Shown here: piece by piece, positions 43,596 through 54,793 of the stretch
How positions within the stretch are numbered: position 1 is the first letter of the stretch
Layout of the letters: each line of letters starts with the position of its first letter
From: Petrolisthes cinctipes
Taxonomy: Eukaryota > Arthropoda > Malacostraca > Decapoda > Porcellanidae
Direction: 5' to 3'
Length of the DNA stretch: 64,000 nt
Assembly: GCA_033782935.1 (NCBI GenBank)
Contig: JAWQEG010000077.1
Coordinates: forward strand, 558,001 to 622,000
Position numbers and translations under genes: made by a program
Notes under the pieces: generated by a model
The model's database searches: none
Told to the model about the DNA's origin: nothing
Seen by the model: only the letters and a program-made list of their open reading frames with translations

Positions 43596-44966
43596 CTAAT
43601 CACTCTGCTTACCAATGAATATATTTGAAAGCATATTAGCCTTAATCAATGGGTCAAAAGAAACAGAACCATCAGAATCACGAAGTGGAGGCATGGAGGA
43701 ATCAATACCAAATAATGAGGCCTTAAGTGAAGCCCACCATTTATGTGGCTGAGTAGCACCTGCAAGAACCTCCTGTAAATGGGAATTGTAATCCCTCTCA
43801 GCATTACTATAAACTCTCTGCGCAACTGACCTAAGATGTATATAGTCATCCCAAAGCAACTGGTTTCGACCACGTCTCCAGCGATGGTATGCAGCCTGCT
43901 TGTTATTAAAAGCACGTTTGCAGTCATCATCAAACCAAGCTTTATCTTTTATACGGGATTTGATTAATTTTGATGGGACTCTTCTGTTAAGAATTTCCAA
44001 GAGAGAGTTATTGAGTGATGAAACTGGGTCATCAGATCTTAGTATGTGGTTCCACTGGATATTAGTAACATCATCACATACATTATCCCAGTTAACCCGA
44101 GATTTAAGATAGACTTTACGAGTGATAGTGATATCAGGCACAGTAAATTCAAGATTGATTTTACAGGATATGGAATTATGGTCAGAAGTACCCACAGGTG
44201 CAAGAACTATAGTCTCCACAACACCAGGAACATCTGTCAAAACGAGATCCAGACAGTTTCCAGAAATATGTGTAGGTCCAGTAATCAACTGTTCACTCCC
44301 AGATAAATTAGTAAAATCCAGGGCAGCATGACCGTGTCTATTTGTTGGAGAAACAGAGTTCAGCCACTCTTGATGATGTGCATTTACATCTCCAACAAAG
44401 ATGAAAGAGGACTTGACATCAACAGACTGAATTAATGCCATGGCATTTAAGAGACAGTCATATAGGTTGTCATTGGCGTCAGGATTTCTGTATAGGCTAA
44501 AAATGTAGTGGTTATGATATTTACTGGAAACTTTAACTAACTGGATCTCATGGCAACCGCAAATAAATTTTGTTAAAGGCTGGGCATTGAAGCCAGATCG
44601 GATGTACAAACTCATTCCACGAACACGAGGAAAAGAGTCACGACGAATAAGAAGTGGTTTATTAAAGCCAGGCATAAGAAGTTCTGAAACGTGTCTATGG
44701 TTAGAGACAAGAGTTTCTGAACAAAAAACAATGTCATAATCTACTGATGCCAAAGTTAGATCTTTAATGTTCTTATGAAGTCCGCGGATGTTAGAATACA
44801 AAATACGGCAGCTTCTCACATGATGGGTAGGTCTACGTGGACCGGGATTTAATTCAATATCACCGGACAAAATAACAAGTAAAAACTTGAATAACTGAAA
44901 GAAGTAAAATGGGAAGATGAGAAGTAGAGAAATCGTGAAGCAAGTCCAAGTACAAGCAAAGGTCAT
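43596..44966 (-). CDS. 2A peptide plus endonuclease, N-terminal part of non-LTR polyprotein
   Basis: The first 30 residues are strongly hydrophobic (signal-like), leading into LLVILSGDIELNPGP, a full match to the 2A consensus D-V/I-E-x-N-P-G-P (44838-44861). The endonuclease follows with LYSNIRGLHKN (Asn), VFCSETLVSN (Glu), FIFVGDVNAHHQEW (Asp, Asn) and VGTSDHNSIS (Asp, His): all key residues are kept. A basic linker rich in Arg and Trp precedes the stop (TAG, 43596-43598), after which the same frame continues into RT. 2A would make the ribosome skip one peptide bond and release the first 42 residues. Confidence 0.8.
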   Translation of the reverse strand: MTFACTWTCFTISLLLIFPFYFFQLFKFLLVILSGDIELNPGPRRPTHHVRSCRILYSNIRGLHKNIKDLTLASVDYDIVFCSETLVSNHRHVSELLMPGFNKPLLIRRDSFPRVRGMSLYIRSGFNAQPLTKFICGCHEIQLVKVSSKYHNHYIFSLYRNPDANDNLYDCLLNAMALIQSVDVKSSFIFVGDVNAHHQEWLNSVSPTNRHGHAALDFTNLSGSEQLITGPTHISGNCLDLVLTDVPGVVETIVLAPVGTSDHNSISCKINLEFTVPDITITRKVYLKSRVNWDNVCDDVTNIQWNHILRSDDPVSSLNNSLLEILNRRVPSKLIKSRIKDKAWFDDDCKRAFNNKQAAYHRWRRGRNQLLWDDYIHLRSVAQRVYSNAERDYNSHLQEVLAGATQPHKWWASLKASLFGIDSSMPPLRDSDGSVSFDPLIKANMLSNIFIGKQSD

Positions 44967-45000
44967 ATAACCGGAAGAACCAAGTATAAGGAAACCTGAG

Positions 45001-45865
45001 TCAGCAAGCTAGTAAAATTAACGTCATCCCTTTCAGACATTGGCCTAGAAGAGCTAGCTCAAACTCTCCAGGGGTGACGGGCAGGAGAAGAACCTACTGG
45101 CAAGGGACTGCCTTGCTTAGGCGGGCGTTACTTCTCAATAGATCAAAAATGATCTTCCCACCTTCACTATCTGAGCATGGCGACCAGAATAACTGCCATA
45201 ATCTGATCTTATAACCGGATCAAAGATAGTAGCTGCGTGACTGCGGTTTGCACCAAGATGAGCAGCTTCACCTTTATAAGAGTAAGAATAAGAAAGAATA
45301 AATTGGAAAGTAAAGGTGAAATTAGTTAGATTGTGCCATCTAATAGTAGGGAAATGGATGAGTTGCGGAAAATCAGGCACATGACTATGGCATCAACCCA
45401 TGACTCCATTTCAGAGATGCCGTTGGCAGCATAAAACTGCTCTTCCGCCTTAAGGGCTACCCTGAACCCTACTAAGAAGAACACTCATACGCCCAATAAG
45501 AGCATTGGCCGGTGGTGTACTAATAGGATTTTGAGTGGCATTTCCTCCAACCCAGGGTTCCCAAACCCACCCAGGAAGACTCATCTGCTAAAAGAACCAT
45601 TGGTCTTCCAGGGTTGCTGAGATATCCCGCCCAGCACGGGCAATAGAGTAGAAGCATACACTGGTGGCTTTTTGTTTTGTTAAAGGCAGTGGGTTTTTGT
45701 TTTCCTCTCAGAGTAAAGTAAAATAGTAATATTAAATTAAGGGGACAAAAATCTCGCTTTTACATAGAAATTACCCTTGATGGGGGTATTAGGCTTGCAA
45801 CTCCAGCATCCATAACCTTGCGACCCCAGGATGACATAAATGTAAACAAATATGCCAACCCAGTA
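45001..45865. other. no confident gene; probable 5' UTR or flank
   Basis: A minus-strand frame at 45135-45380 has no recognisable domain. The rest shows no coding signal. It most likely includes the leader of the element at 42039-44966. Confidence 0.4.
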
Positions 45866-46067
45866 TAGTCAATTCTCATTTTACACTGGCATTATGTATG
45901 TGAAATTGTGTGTGTGTAATGAATGTATGTACTGTAAATACTTATCATACACTATATCACACACCCTATATACAAGTGTACTGTACCATGAGGATTTTCT
46001 GTACACAGTTTCATTACACACACTACATTACACACCCAATATACAAGTGTAAAATGAGAATTGATTG
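45866..46067. mobile_element. 202-bp TA-flanked MITE
   Basis: Ends share AGTCAATTCTCATTTTACAC and its complement, with TA at 45864-45865 and 46068-46069. The terminal C/G is mutated on the left. There is no coding capacity. It fits the Tc1/mariner-type miniature class. From 46070 to 46514 I see only a short hairpin near 46130-46170. Confidence 0.7.
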
Positions 46068-46514
46068 TAGTTCGCTCCAGTCATAGATGGTGGCTCATGT
46101 GAACAATGAAGGACACATCAGTATGCGAGGATTGCCTCAGGATAAGCACCTCCTCGCATACGTCATTTGTAATCCTTCATCATTATGCTAATTCAAAGGC
46201 AAAAAATACAAAAATTTACATTTTATAGCAATCTAATTTCATATATAAAAATAGATGTATATAAAAGATAAATCTGATATACACAAATAAATATATATAT
46301 AAAATACATTTAACGTTATTCCTGATAGTTATAGTCCATTGTACATAAATATAATTATGAAGAGAAGGGAGAAGACCAAAGAGAAGAACTTCATCGTGCT
46401 TTATTTAGAATGTTTCGAATATTTAAGATTTAATTTTACTTGTTATTTGTTGTTGGATATTCTATGCCCCGCTCCACCAGCAGATGGTGCTCCGCAGGGC
46501 CTCTCTCAATATTA

Positions 46515-48547
46515 CTAAACACTATAATCACTTGTAATACTCATATCATCCGTGTCGTAACACTCAGCGAACAGATGTGTTTTCAGTCTTTTCTTAAAAA
46601 TCGTGCAATTTTCACTACTCCGGACATCTAATGGCAATCCATTAAAGAGCCTTGGTGCACACCTTTCAAACACTCTGAAACCCATTGTCAGATTACTCCT
46701 TGGCTCATTTAACCTGTATTGATCATCACTATGCCTCAGTCCCATTCAGGTATTTACTTGAAAACCTCTTAAAAGATTCATCAAGTACTCCGGTTTTCCA
46801 AATTTTAATGCTCGGAATGTTAGAAGACATATCTTGTAAACAATCCTCGCCTTTATTGGTAACCAATGTAAGTCAATGAGTGCTGGGGTTATCCTCTCAC
46901 GAGATGGAAGACCTTTAATTAATCTTGCTGCTCTGTTCATTACGTTTTGCAATTTTCTTAACCGATAGTCTGGCAAACCATAATATAGGGAATTGCAGTA
47001 ATCTAGTCTGCTTATGACATAGTTATGAAGAAGCATCTTCACGGTATCCTGATCTAAATATTTTCTAACAAAAGCAATGTTCCTCAAATGGTAACCAGAA
47101 ACTTTCACCACTTGATTAATTTGAGCTTCGAAAGAGAGATTTTCGTCTAGCAGCACTCCTAAGTCTTTCATTTTACATCCAGCGTACTACCATGCACTCG
47201 TAAGCTTGAGATGTCCAATCTTCTAAGATTGGTCTTTTTTCCAACGACCAAACACTCAGTTTTACTTGGATTTAAGTTGAGTTGTTTCAAATTCATCCAA
47301 TCCTTAATATCGGACATAATAACACTCAAATTTACCTCTGCATCCACCACATTATTTATAGATATATAAAACTGTGTATCATCAGCAAATAGTTTGAAGT
47401 TGGCACCATGTTTCTCTAGTATATGTGATAGTTTGATAGTGTAGATACAGAAGAGAATAGGACCCAATACACTCCCCTGAGGGACTCCTCTTCGCAGGGG
47501 TTTATTTCTTGAAAAGGATTTCCCAACCTGTACACAATATGTTCTATCTTTTAAATAACTTTGCAAATAGACCAGTGCATTCCCCTCAACACCTATAGAC
47601 TTTAAATCATCTAGAAGTATACTATGCATTACTGTGTCAAATGCAGCACTCAAATCAAGCATAATAAGAACACTACACTTTCCTTCATCCATTAACACAA
47701 TTAGGTCATTTACATAGTGCATAGTACATAGTGCAGTCTCAGTTGAGTATAGCTGCCTATATGCAGACTGACTATCAGGTATAGCCTTCACCTTATTCAA
47801 GTGATGCCATAACTGATCTAAAATCACATTTTCAATCACTTTCGATAAAAAGGTCAGAATTGTTACTGGTCTATACGAACTTAGACTCTGAGGATCAAGG
47901 TTACCTTTTACAATAGGCTTGATAATAGCCAATTTCTCACTCTCCGGAAAAACATTGTTATCAAAACTTAGGTTGATAATTTGCAGTAACACATTAAAAA
48001 TGTCGTCTACATTTTTACTCATTATAACATCCGATACAGGTAACGGATCATTATCGCAATGAGTTAATTTCACTCTTTGTACAATTTCTTTCATCTTGGC
48101 CATACCGATGTTTTGAAAGCTAAGTAATTTGCTCTCAGACATTTGAGTATGTCTATGCATCACATTCAAACCACTTCCTATAGTTGCTATTTTATTGTCA
48201 AAAGATTCTAAGAATTTGTTTGCAAGTTCTTCATCAGCAGGATATCCTTCAGGCAACCTTGGCTTCTTTTTATTACCAGTTAAATTATTGAGTATGAAAT
48301 ATAGTTTATTCATATCTGACCTGGCCTCCTTGACTTTACTAGAGTAATATTGCCTCTTTCTCCGTACTATGAGTCTGTTTTCTTCTCTCTTTGTGTGTTG
48401 ATAATCTCTTCTAGCAATATCAGTGCGTAGTCTACGCCAAGCTCTTTCTTTTTTGTTCTTCTTCTTTGCCTTAGCTCGTGATATCTCACCATTAAACCAT
48501 GGTGCATGATCTTTCACAATTATTTCCTTTTTAATTACAGGACACAT
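46515..48547 (-). pseudogene. Rex/CR1-like reverse transcriptase
   Basis: Main frame 47168-48547: KDHAPWFNGEI, a basic linker, LSSYRPVTILTFLSKVIE, QSAYRQLYSTETALC, VLIMLDLSAAFDTVMH (Asp), RGVPQGSVLGPILF, LFADDTQFY (FADD). It continues at 46746-47171 (MKDLGVLLDENLSFEAQI, RLDYCNSLYYGLP) and 46515-46745 (RCAPRLFNGLPLDVR). The frame changes at 47170 by a small shift and a stop separates the last two pieces. Catalytic motifs are intact but the ORF is not, and the endonuclease is missing. Confidence 0.85.
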
Positions 48548-48685
48548 TCCTCTTTAAAAACACGATTATACAAAATCGATACACATCGCACACACTTTCC
48601 AGCCTCCGTCATATCATGTTCACAGCTATTTTGCATCTCTGTTTCCAACCTTCGTATCGCACTGTCAATAAGGTTTACAGTCTAT
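46515..48685 (-). mobile_element. Rex/CR1-like non-LTR element, 5'-truncated
   Basis: A minus-strand element with RT and C-terminal region but no endonuclease. Upstream sequence (48548-48685) appears to continue the same element in broken frames until the Mutator-like remnant. The last coding piece ends at 46515. Confidence 0.75.
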
Positions 48686-49893
48686 CCGCCACAGTCACGT
48701 TGCGCCCCAAGTCCATTCGCCCCAGAAGTTGGGGCGAATCTACTTCATCAGTAGTTGATGTGCCCCAACTGCTCAATATTGAGTTGTTGCGCCCCAACTC
48801 CCTTTTTCAAAGTTTGAAAACTTTTAGTCATCATGATAAACGAACTCGCAATTAAAAACAGAATATTACACATTGGATGTAATAATAAATAGTTTAATAT
48901 TTATATAAAAAAAAATCTGTATTGCATATATACTCGTCATGAAAACCTCTTTATTGCATACTCGACATATTGAGTTCTTGTGCCCCAAATCCTTTTTTAA
49001 AGGAACTCAATTTAGGAGATAAAATTATTAGACACATAGCATGTAGTAATAATAGTTTTAATATAAAAAAACGTATTTATTGCATATTCATACGTCACGA
49101 AAACCTCTTTATTGCATCAAATACAGTATTTTAAACATAAAAGGAGACAAAACAGGATGGAAAAACTAGTATGGTACAAAATAGGAACATTCGACAAGTA
49201 GTTACATTGGCGACAGATCTCTATTAGTGTACCTATCCCAGCAATTTATACAAACAGGCCTGGAGTGTACTATAGGATTTTCTCTGGATGCGCTTGATTT
49301 TCCTGTCAGACACTAACTTAAGTGTACACAACTTAAGTGTAAGACACTAACTTAAATGTACGCAATAAGAGTAATTAAGTTAGGGGTAAGGGCTGTGCTT
49401 GAAATTAGCTCGTCAAATGTTGTATTGATATCCTCACATGGCAGGTATGGGAGTGCAAGCAACTTTCTTATAAACTTGTGTGTACCACAGTCTTGGCGAT
49501 AATCAACTTCCAAGCCATGGGCCTGCACTTGTCGCCACACTGCCTGGGCCCAGTGAAATCGGCAGCCATGGATGGTCACTGTGGGATACACCTTTGGTAT
49601 GGCTCGCCATATCACATGCTCATAACTGACAGTGACATGCTCCACATCAACAGTATCGGCTAAATCCGTTCACCCAATGATCCGAACTGAATTGGGTTAA
49701 CCTATAGTATATAGTATTTGTATGAGAGACAATATTTGTACTCCAAAGTAACCTCATTTGGCTGGTTCATCCAATGTATGCGAGTTGGGGCGCAACGACT
49801 TGGTATTGGGGCGCATCAACTTCCCCACGAGTAGATGTGCCCCAACTTATGGGGCGAATGGACTTGGAGCGCATCGTCACGGAGGCGGATGAA
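48686..49893. mobile_element. Mutator-like element remnant with palindromic GC-rich ends
   Basis: Both ends carry an inverted repeat including ATCCGCC, GCGCCCCAAGTCCATTCGCC-type sequence and several smaller 'gcccCAA...TTGgggc' palindromes, giving a multi-hairpin end. Between them lies a fragment of MULE-type transposase. The middle (48800-49350) is AT-rich. No clear target duplication was found. Confidence 0.6.
49352..49645 (-). pseudogene. MULE transposase fragment (FLYWCH-protein-like)
   Basis: 97 residues with VTIHGCRFHWAQAVWRQVQA, then RKLLALPYLP and a motif DINTTFDEL. The pattern 'GCxFHxxQAxWRxVQ...LPxLP...xFxEL' is characteristic of MULE-type transposases and related FLYWCH proteins, where the C/H pair lies in the nuclease core. 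No other transposase exon is visible, so this is an internally deleted copy. Confidence 0.7.
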
Positions 49894-49897
49894 CCTG

Positions 49898-50729
49898 CTA
49901 CCGTCAATAAGTGTCTCGGGATCGAAATATTTTTTAACTCTGAAACTGATCCATCTTCTTTGCGCCCTCTCTTTCTCAAACGGAAGCTGGCATCACTGGC
50001 ACTTTGTTTTGTTGGGTAACACTACAAATAATTTCCCGCGCTTTTTGTTGTTGTTGACTACCTTCAGTGTTGCCAGGTGCAGCGGGAATTTGTATGTTTC
50101 AGGGAAATTTGAAGTCCACACAGGGAAATTATATAATGACTGTTCAAGAGTAAACAGAGAAAGTTATTGCGGTAATAGTAAATAGAGAATTATTAAGGCA
50201 AAAGGGGAAATTCTGATGTTGGAGTTAGGGAAATTTCGTTAAGTTATCCTGGCAATATTGCCTTGCTTGAGTGATGCCAATTTGACGGATTTTCAGCTAG
50301 ATCTAGCGGATTTGGAAATTATGTAGCGGAAAAAATATTGAAATTTACAAGAGTCACTATAGGTGATTTTAGAGGCCAATCTAGAGGAAAATTTTAAGAG
50401 CTTGAGTGCATTTTGTGAGGGCGTAATATTTCTATGTGTTTGTGTGCTTCTGGTTGCACCGTTCATTGCCATGTGTACTCATCCCATCCCACATAAGTAT
50501 TTTTTGCCTAAACTCCATTTTAATTTTTCTCTGTATTCGCTAGTACTACTTCTCCCCACCCACTAACCTCCAAACAACACCCACACCTTACTTTAACCGT
50601 CCTTTCCTCTTTTGCCCACTCCCCTTTATCCCTACAGACCTGATCTAACCCGACTAAGCCTCTAATCTTGCCCTCACCTCACCTGCTCCCACCTCACCTC
50701 AATTAACCCTGCCTACACGTCTTTTAGTG
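49898..50729. other. no confident gene
   Basis: A short minus-strand piece (49898-49979, RKRGRKEDGSVSELKN) may belong to the upstream part of the Rex-like element or another repeat. The rest is C/T-rich or AT-rich sequence without recognised features. Confidence 0.4.
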
Positions 50730-50762
50730 CAAGGATGAGAGACAGTAAGGATAGTTCACTGA
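50730..50762 (+). repeat. left terminal inverted repeat of P-like element
   Basis: 33 bp starting CAAGGATGAGAGACAG. It pairs with 58970-59002 with one mismatch at position 30. Confidence 0.8.
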
Positions 50763-50795
50763 GCACTTGTTTTACCCACAATGCACGGCGCCATA

Positions 50796-50810
50796 CAGCC
50801 GTGACGTCAC
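50796..50810 (+). promoter_or_regulatory. subterminal repeat containing a CRE palindrome (left)
   Basis: CAGCCGTGACGTCAC contains TGACGTCA, the full CREB/ATF palindrome. It is followed by tggagaccc. Mirror copy at 58942-58956. It could be a transposase-binding site, a promoter element for the THAP gene, or both. Confidence 0.6.
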
Positions 50811-50897
50811 TGGAGACCCAAACACAGACGCACAGAGGAGTTTTGCCTTGGCTTTGCTTGTATCTCAGTGACTCCAGCTTTTTTCTCTATAAGAACA

Positions 50898-51201
50898 ATG
50901 ACAAGGTGTGCTGTTTACGGGTGCAATAGCAATAACAGGAGCAAGAAACAAGAAAATTGCCATTTTTATCGATTTCCAAGGACAAAATCAGTGTTAAAAC
51001 AGTGGAATAATTCGTGCTATCGGGCAGATAAACTAAACCCAGAGACTGCCAGAGTGTGCTCCTGTCATTTTAAGTCAGCAGATTACAAACAGAATTACAG
51101 CATCAAGAGGAAGCTCCTGAACAAGTCTCCACAGGCAACGAGATCACTGAAGGCTGATGCTGTTGCTTCGCTGTTTCTCCCAAAACAGGAGGAGGATTCA
51201 G
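50898..51201 (+). CDS. THAP zinc-finger protein, exon 1
   Basis: Starts MTRCAVYGCNSNN at 50898; the upstream in-frame ATG at 50868 would add ten residues, but the Cys spacing begins with the internal Met, as in known THAP proteins. The C2CH finger is complete: CAVYGC, then FYRFP (invariant Pro), VLKQWNNSC (invariant Trp), VCSCHF (C-x2-H), and a C-terminal box DAVASLFLP corresponding to the AVPTIF motif. The exon ends at 'gattcag|gtaggc' in phase 1. THAP fingers bind DNA in a sequence-specific way; in P transposase the finger recognises the internal binding sites. Confidence 0.85.
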
Positions 51202-51696
51202 GTAGGCAATATGGACTCTTATCTGTTACTGCCAATACTTTCGGTATAATACTTATTGTGCAAAACTTACTAAATATCATCTTTCATTTGCAATTAGTAG
51301 GAGCTGACAAATATTTCTTGATGGTGCTTGTTAACAGGTTAAAATAAGTCTTGTGCATAGATATGGGCTGCCCCTAATCTTTATTGAAAGTAAGGTTTAT
51401 ATGAGCCATACAATTGAAATGTGACAAGACAGCCAACCAGGTAAGATAGGCCAATTTTATGAAAGTTTTATAGGTTATTTGGTTTTATTGTACATTGTGT
51501 AGGGTTGGTTTATACTAACGTTAGGTGGCAGGTAGATTGGGACCATTTCTTAATATTTTCAGTTTTTATGAATGACTAGTTTGGTAGGGAGGTGGGAAAC
51601 ATATCCATACCAAAAGAGCAGAAAGGTTTTCCATCTTGATCATACAAATAAATTGCACCACCAGATTGTCTGATTTAATTATTTTCCTTTTTGCAG

Positions 51697-51774
51697 AAAG
51701 TGCAAAACACCGTGGGGGCAGAGCTGAGGAAAAACAGAGGCGCCAGCTTTTGCAAGATTTGCTCAGTGTTTCTG
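51697..51774 (+). CDS. THAP protein, exon 2
   Basis: 78 nt flanked by 'ctttttgcag' and 'ctg|gtagga'. Phase 1 to phase 1, it extends exon 1 in frame with a basic, Glu/Gln-rich helix (HRGGRAEEKQRRQLLQDLL). No domain name applies. The length equals the exon-like units downstream. Confidence 0.6.
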
Positions 51775-51854
51775 GTAGGAAGAATTTTATGACTTTTTAA
51801 AATTGATTTTTATTAAAATTTTTCCTGTCTTGCTGAAATATAACATCTCAATCA

Positions 51855-53080
51855 GTGAGTTACATATGGTATATAGGGTATATTATATATTCCTTTAGTT
51901 GAAAATATATATACAGTACAGTGAATATTTTCTGTATTCTCTGCAAGACAAGTTCTCTTTCACTCAACAAACATCAGTGAGTTACATATGGTATGTAGGG
52001 TATAATTATTATATATTCCTTTAGTTGAAAATATAGGTAAATTTACTGTTTCGGACAGAATAGGATTCTTTGGACAATGATATAGTTTACTAGTGCTTTT
52101 TTATGTGTTTTCAACGATTTTGATATTCGTTTCCGTCGCATTTTTTTTTTTTTTTTTTTTTTTTTTTTAGCCAAACCAAACCTGACCTAACCTAATCTGG
52201 ACCGCGGCACACTACCGGGACCTAACCGGGGCAGACTACAGGGACCTAACCAGGGCAGGCTACCAGGATCTAACCAGGGCAGATTACTGGGAAAATAGAA
52301 ATAGCCGAAATGGATGGATGTAGAGCACAGTTTACACTTGAAATCTAATCCCGGTAAGGTCCCGGTAGTCTGCCCTGGTTAGGTCCCGGTAGTCTGCCCC
52401 AGTTAGGTCCTGGAAGTGTGCCGCGGTCCAGATTAGGTTTGGCTAAATAAAAAAATAAAAAATTGCGACGGAAATGAATTTAAAAATTGTTGAAAACACA
52501 TAAAAAAACACTAGTAAAATATATTATTGTCCAAAGAATCCTATTCTGTCCAAAACAGTAAATTTACCAAAATGGATATACAGTACAGTGAATGTTTTCT
52601 GTATTCTATTCAAGACAAGTTCTCTTTCACTCAACAGACACATCATAAGAAGATTCAGCCCCTATTGAAACTGCTGTTGCTGGAGGAACTCAAGAACATG
52701 AACTTTATTGTTCCGGTAAGAGAAATGCTGATTCATTATTATCTTTCTTCATTTATAATTCTACTCTAATTGTTTCATATTTTTAATTTACTAGTTATAA
52801 ATGAGTTACATATGGTATATAGGGTCTATTATATATTCCTTTAGTTGAAAATATATATACAGTACAGTGAATATTTTCTGTATCCTATTCAAGACAAGTT
52901 CTCTTTCACTCAACAGACACATCATAAGAAGATTCAGCCCCTATTGAAACTGCTGTTGCTTGAGGAACTCAACCACCTGAACTTTATTGTTCCGGTAAGA
53001 GAAATGCTGATTCATTATTATCTTTCTTCATTTATAAATTCTACTCTAATTGTGTCATATTTTTAATTTACTAGTTATTT
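51855..53080 (+). repeat. tandem exon-containing block, three copies
   Basis: Three direct copies of a block beginning 'gagttacatatggtat' and including 'tatacagtacagtgaa' and the acceptor 'ctctttcactcaacag'. Copy 1 (51855-51977) is truncated. Copy 2 (51978-52800) is split by a foldback element. Copy 3 runs from 52801. Copies 2 and 3 each hold a 78-nt exon-like segment (52640-52717 and 52920-52997) with acceptor and donor (ccg|gtaag). In phase 1, the phase required by exon 2, both contain stops, so they are probably skipped or decayed. Confidence 0.65.
52036..52568. mobile_element. 533-bp foldback element with TTAGG-like arrays
   Basis: Ends GGTAAATTTACTGTTT and complement. Long arms meet at about 52290. 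Each arm contains a poly(T)/A tract and three to four units like 'gggacctaaccagggcagac' or its complement. Flanking octamers aaaatata / aaaatgga, compared with the uninterrupted paralogous block (gttgaaaatatatatacag), indicate an 8-bp target duplication with two later changes. Confidence 0.7.
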
Positions 53081-53792
53081 GAATTGCATTTAATCTAACT
53101 CTAGAATCATGAATTATACTGATCTGTCATAAATTATATGTATAATTATTTATATACATATATTTATCTATGATATTTCTTGATGGAGTATTTTACATTG
53201 CCCAGATTGCGGCATTGTCACTTCGGATTCCTCCGAGCAAGCCTTCATGCTGACTTCCTTCCCAACTCACCACCTTCGCCAAGATGTTTTGAAACCTTAG
53301 AAACCTTTGCTTAAGATATTGGGATAGGTGGCTCAGGGGTTTTAGTTTTATGGCATAACAACTCTAGCATGTACAGTTGGCCTGATGAATTCTTATACAC
53401 CACTGTGACATCAAGGGTTCGTAACAACTAGAAAATGTAGTTAATTTCCTAACACCAAGCTTATCTAGTAATGTTATTTTGTTGATACTTAAATCAATCA
53501 ACAACATTAGAGAAAATTATCAAGGGTAGTACAGTATTTGGGAGCACTTACACAAGTACAGCTCCGGACAGATCAATGGTCCACACCCCATCCATCAGCG
53601 ATTTGGTTTGGGCCTTGTCGGATCTGGTAACAGTTGCAGGTGGAGGGAGGGGGGATGTTAGTGAGAGACGAGGAGAGAAATGTGGGCGGAGCTATATAAG
53701 AGGGTAACGAATGATCAGGTAGAGAGACGTGTGTCAGGAGGAATGAATGAAGCATACACTGTGAACGGTATCGAATCACCAACAGTTTAAAG

Positions 53793-54221
53793 CAGGGTTC
53801 TTCAATCTTTTTCAGTCATGACCCAGTTTTTACTAAGACATCATTCTCGCGACCCATACAGAAAGATATTTTACAAATGATCAGAATTATCAACCTAAGA
53901 CAATACAAGGCCAGACGCTGAAACATAATATTTATGATTAATAGGCATTCTAACCAGAATTATAAACACAGCCTCACCTACCCTCCCTCTGTCTCTCACA
54001 CACTCATTCAAGAAGGCTAATATTTGTGCAATGATTTTCTTTTATTTATAATTAAATATATGAATATTCGATTATAAAAATATGTTAGGTGGATTCATGT
54101 ATGAACTTCATATTTATTTTATTGTCACGAATATTATTATTCTATTTTATTCATGTATATATTTTTGTGAGCCTGCGACGCAGTTTGGAGGAATTCGGGA
54201 CCCGTAATTTGAAGAACCCTG
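53793..54221. mobile_element. 429-bp hAT-type MITE (left arm)
   Basis: Terminal inverted repeats CAGGGTTCTTCAA and complement, with a perfect 8-bp target duplication GTTTAAAG on both sides (53785-53792, 54222-54229). AT-rich interior, no ORF of interest. Confidence 0.85.
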
Positions 54222-54750
54222 GTTTAAAGAAGCGCATACTGCATTAACGTAAGTGGATATAGAAGAGAAGAAATGTGATGATTTGAGGCGAGGGTGAGGG
54301 GGAAGAGGGTAAGAAAAATGAAGGTGATTAGTTGAAAAGTAATAACAAACAAATATAATTAGAATATCTGTTACATTATGTCCTTTAAATAAAGGCACTG
54401 TCTTTTGTTCACCATCGTAGTGGGATAGACTACTGAATATATATTATCCTTTGGATATTAGACAGCTATCCCTGTATTCCTTTTATCCCTCGTGCTTACC
54501 CCGTAGGGGAGTATTGCCTGTAATGATGTGGGCAATACTTTAAGGGTTTGGGCGCCCCTTCGGCCCCAGCCACTAGCTTACATTTCTTCAACTGTCCCTC
54601 CTATCTTCCTATTTCCTTCTTGCTTGCTGTCACACCTCTCTATCACCTTTTCCTGGTGTTATTTGACCTCGCTGTTGCGCCACCTAATATCAATCAAATC
54701 CCTCGAGCTTGTAGTCCACCCTATTTATCACCTTTACCCAAGCCCAGCTG

Positions 54751-54793
<43 letters not shown>

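Larger units (their letters stand above)
42039..45000 (-). mobile_element. CR1-like non-LTR element with N-terminal 2A peptide
   Basis: A single long minus-strand reading frame of about 975 residues (44966 to 42039), broken only by a TAG at 43596-43598. It encodes 2A, endonuclease and RT. The 5' UTR probably extends into 45000-45700, which has no recognisable ORF1. 3' tail features were not identified. Confidence 0.75.

Noticed and set aside
52160..52450. Possible interstitial telomere
   Set aside because: TTAGG appears only within longer, non-telomeric units in inverted arrangement, not as a simple pentamer array.
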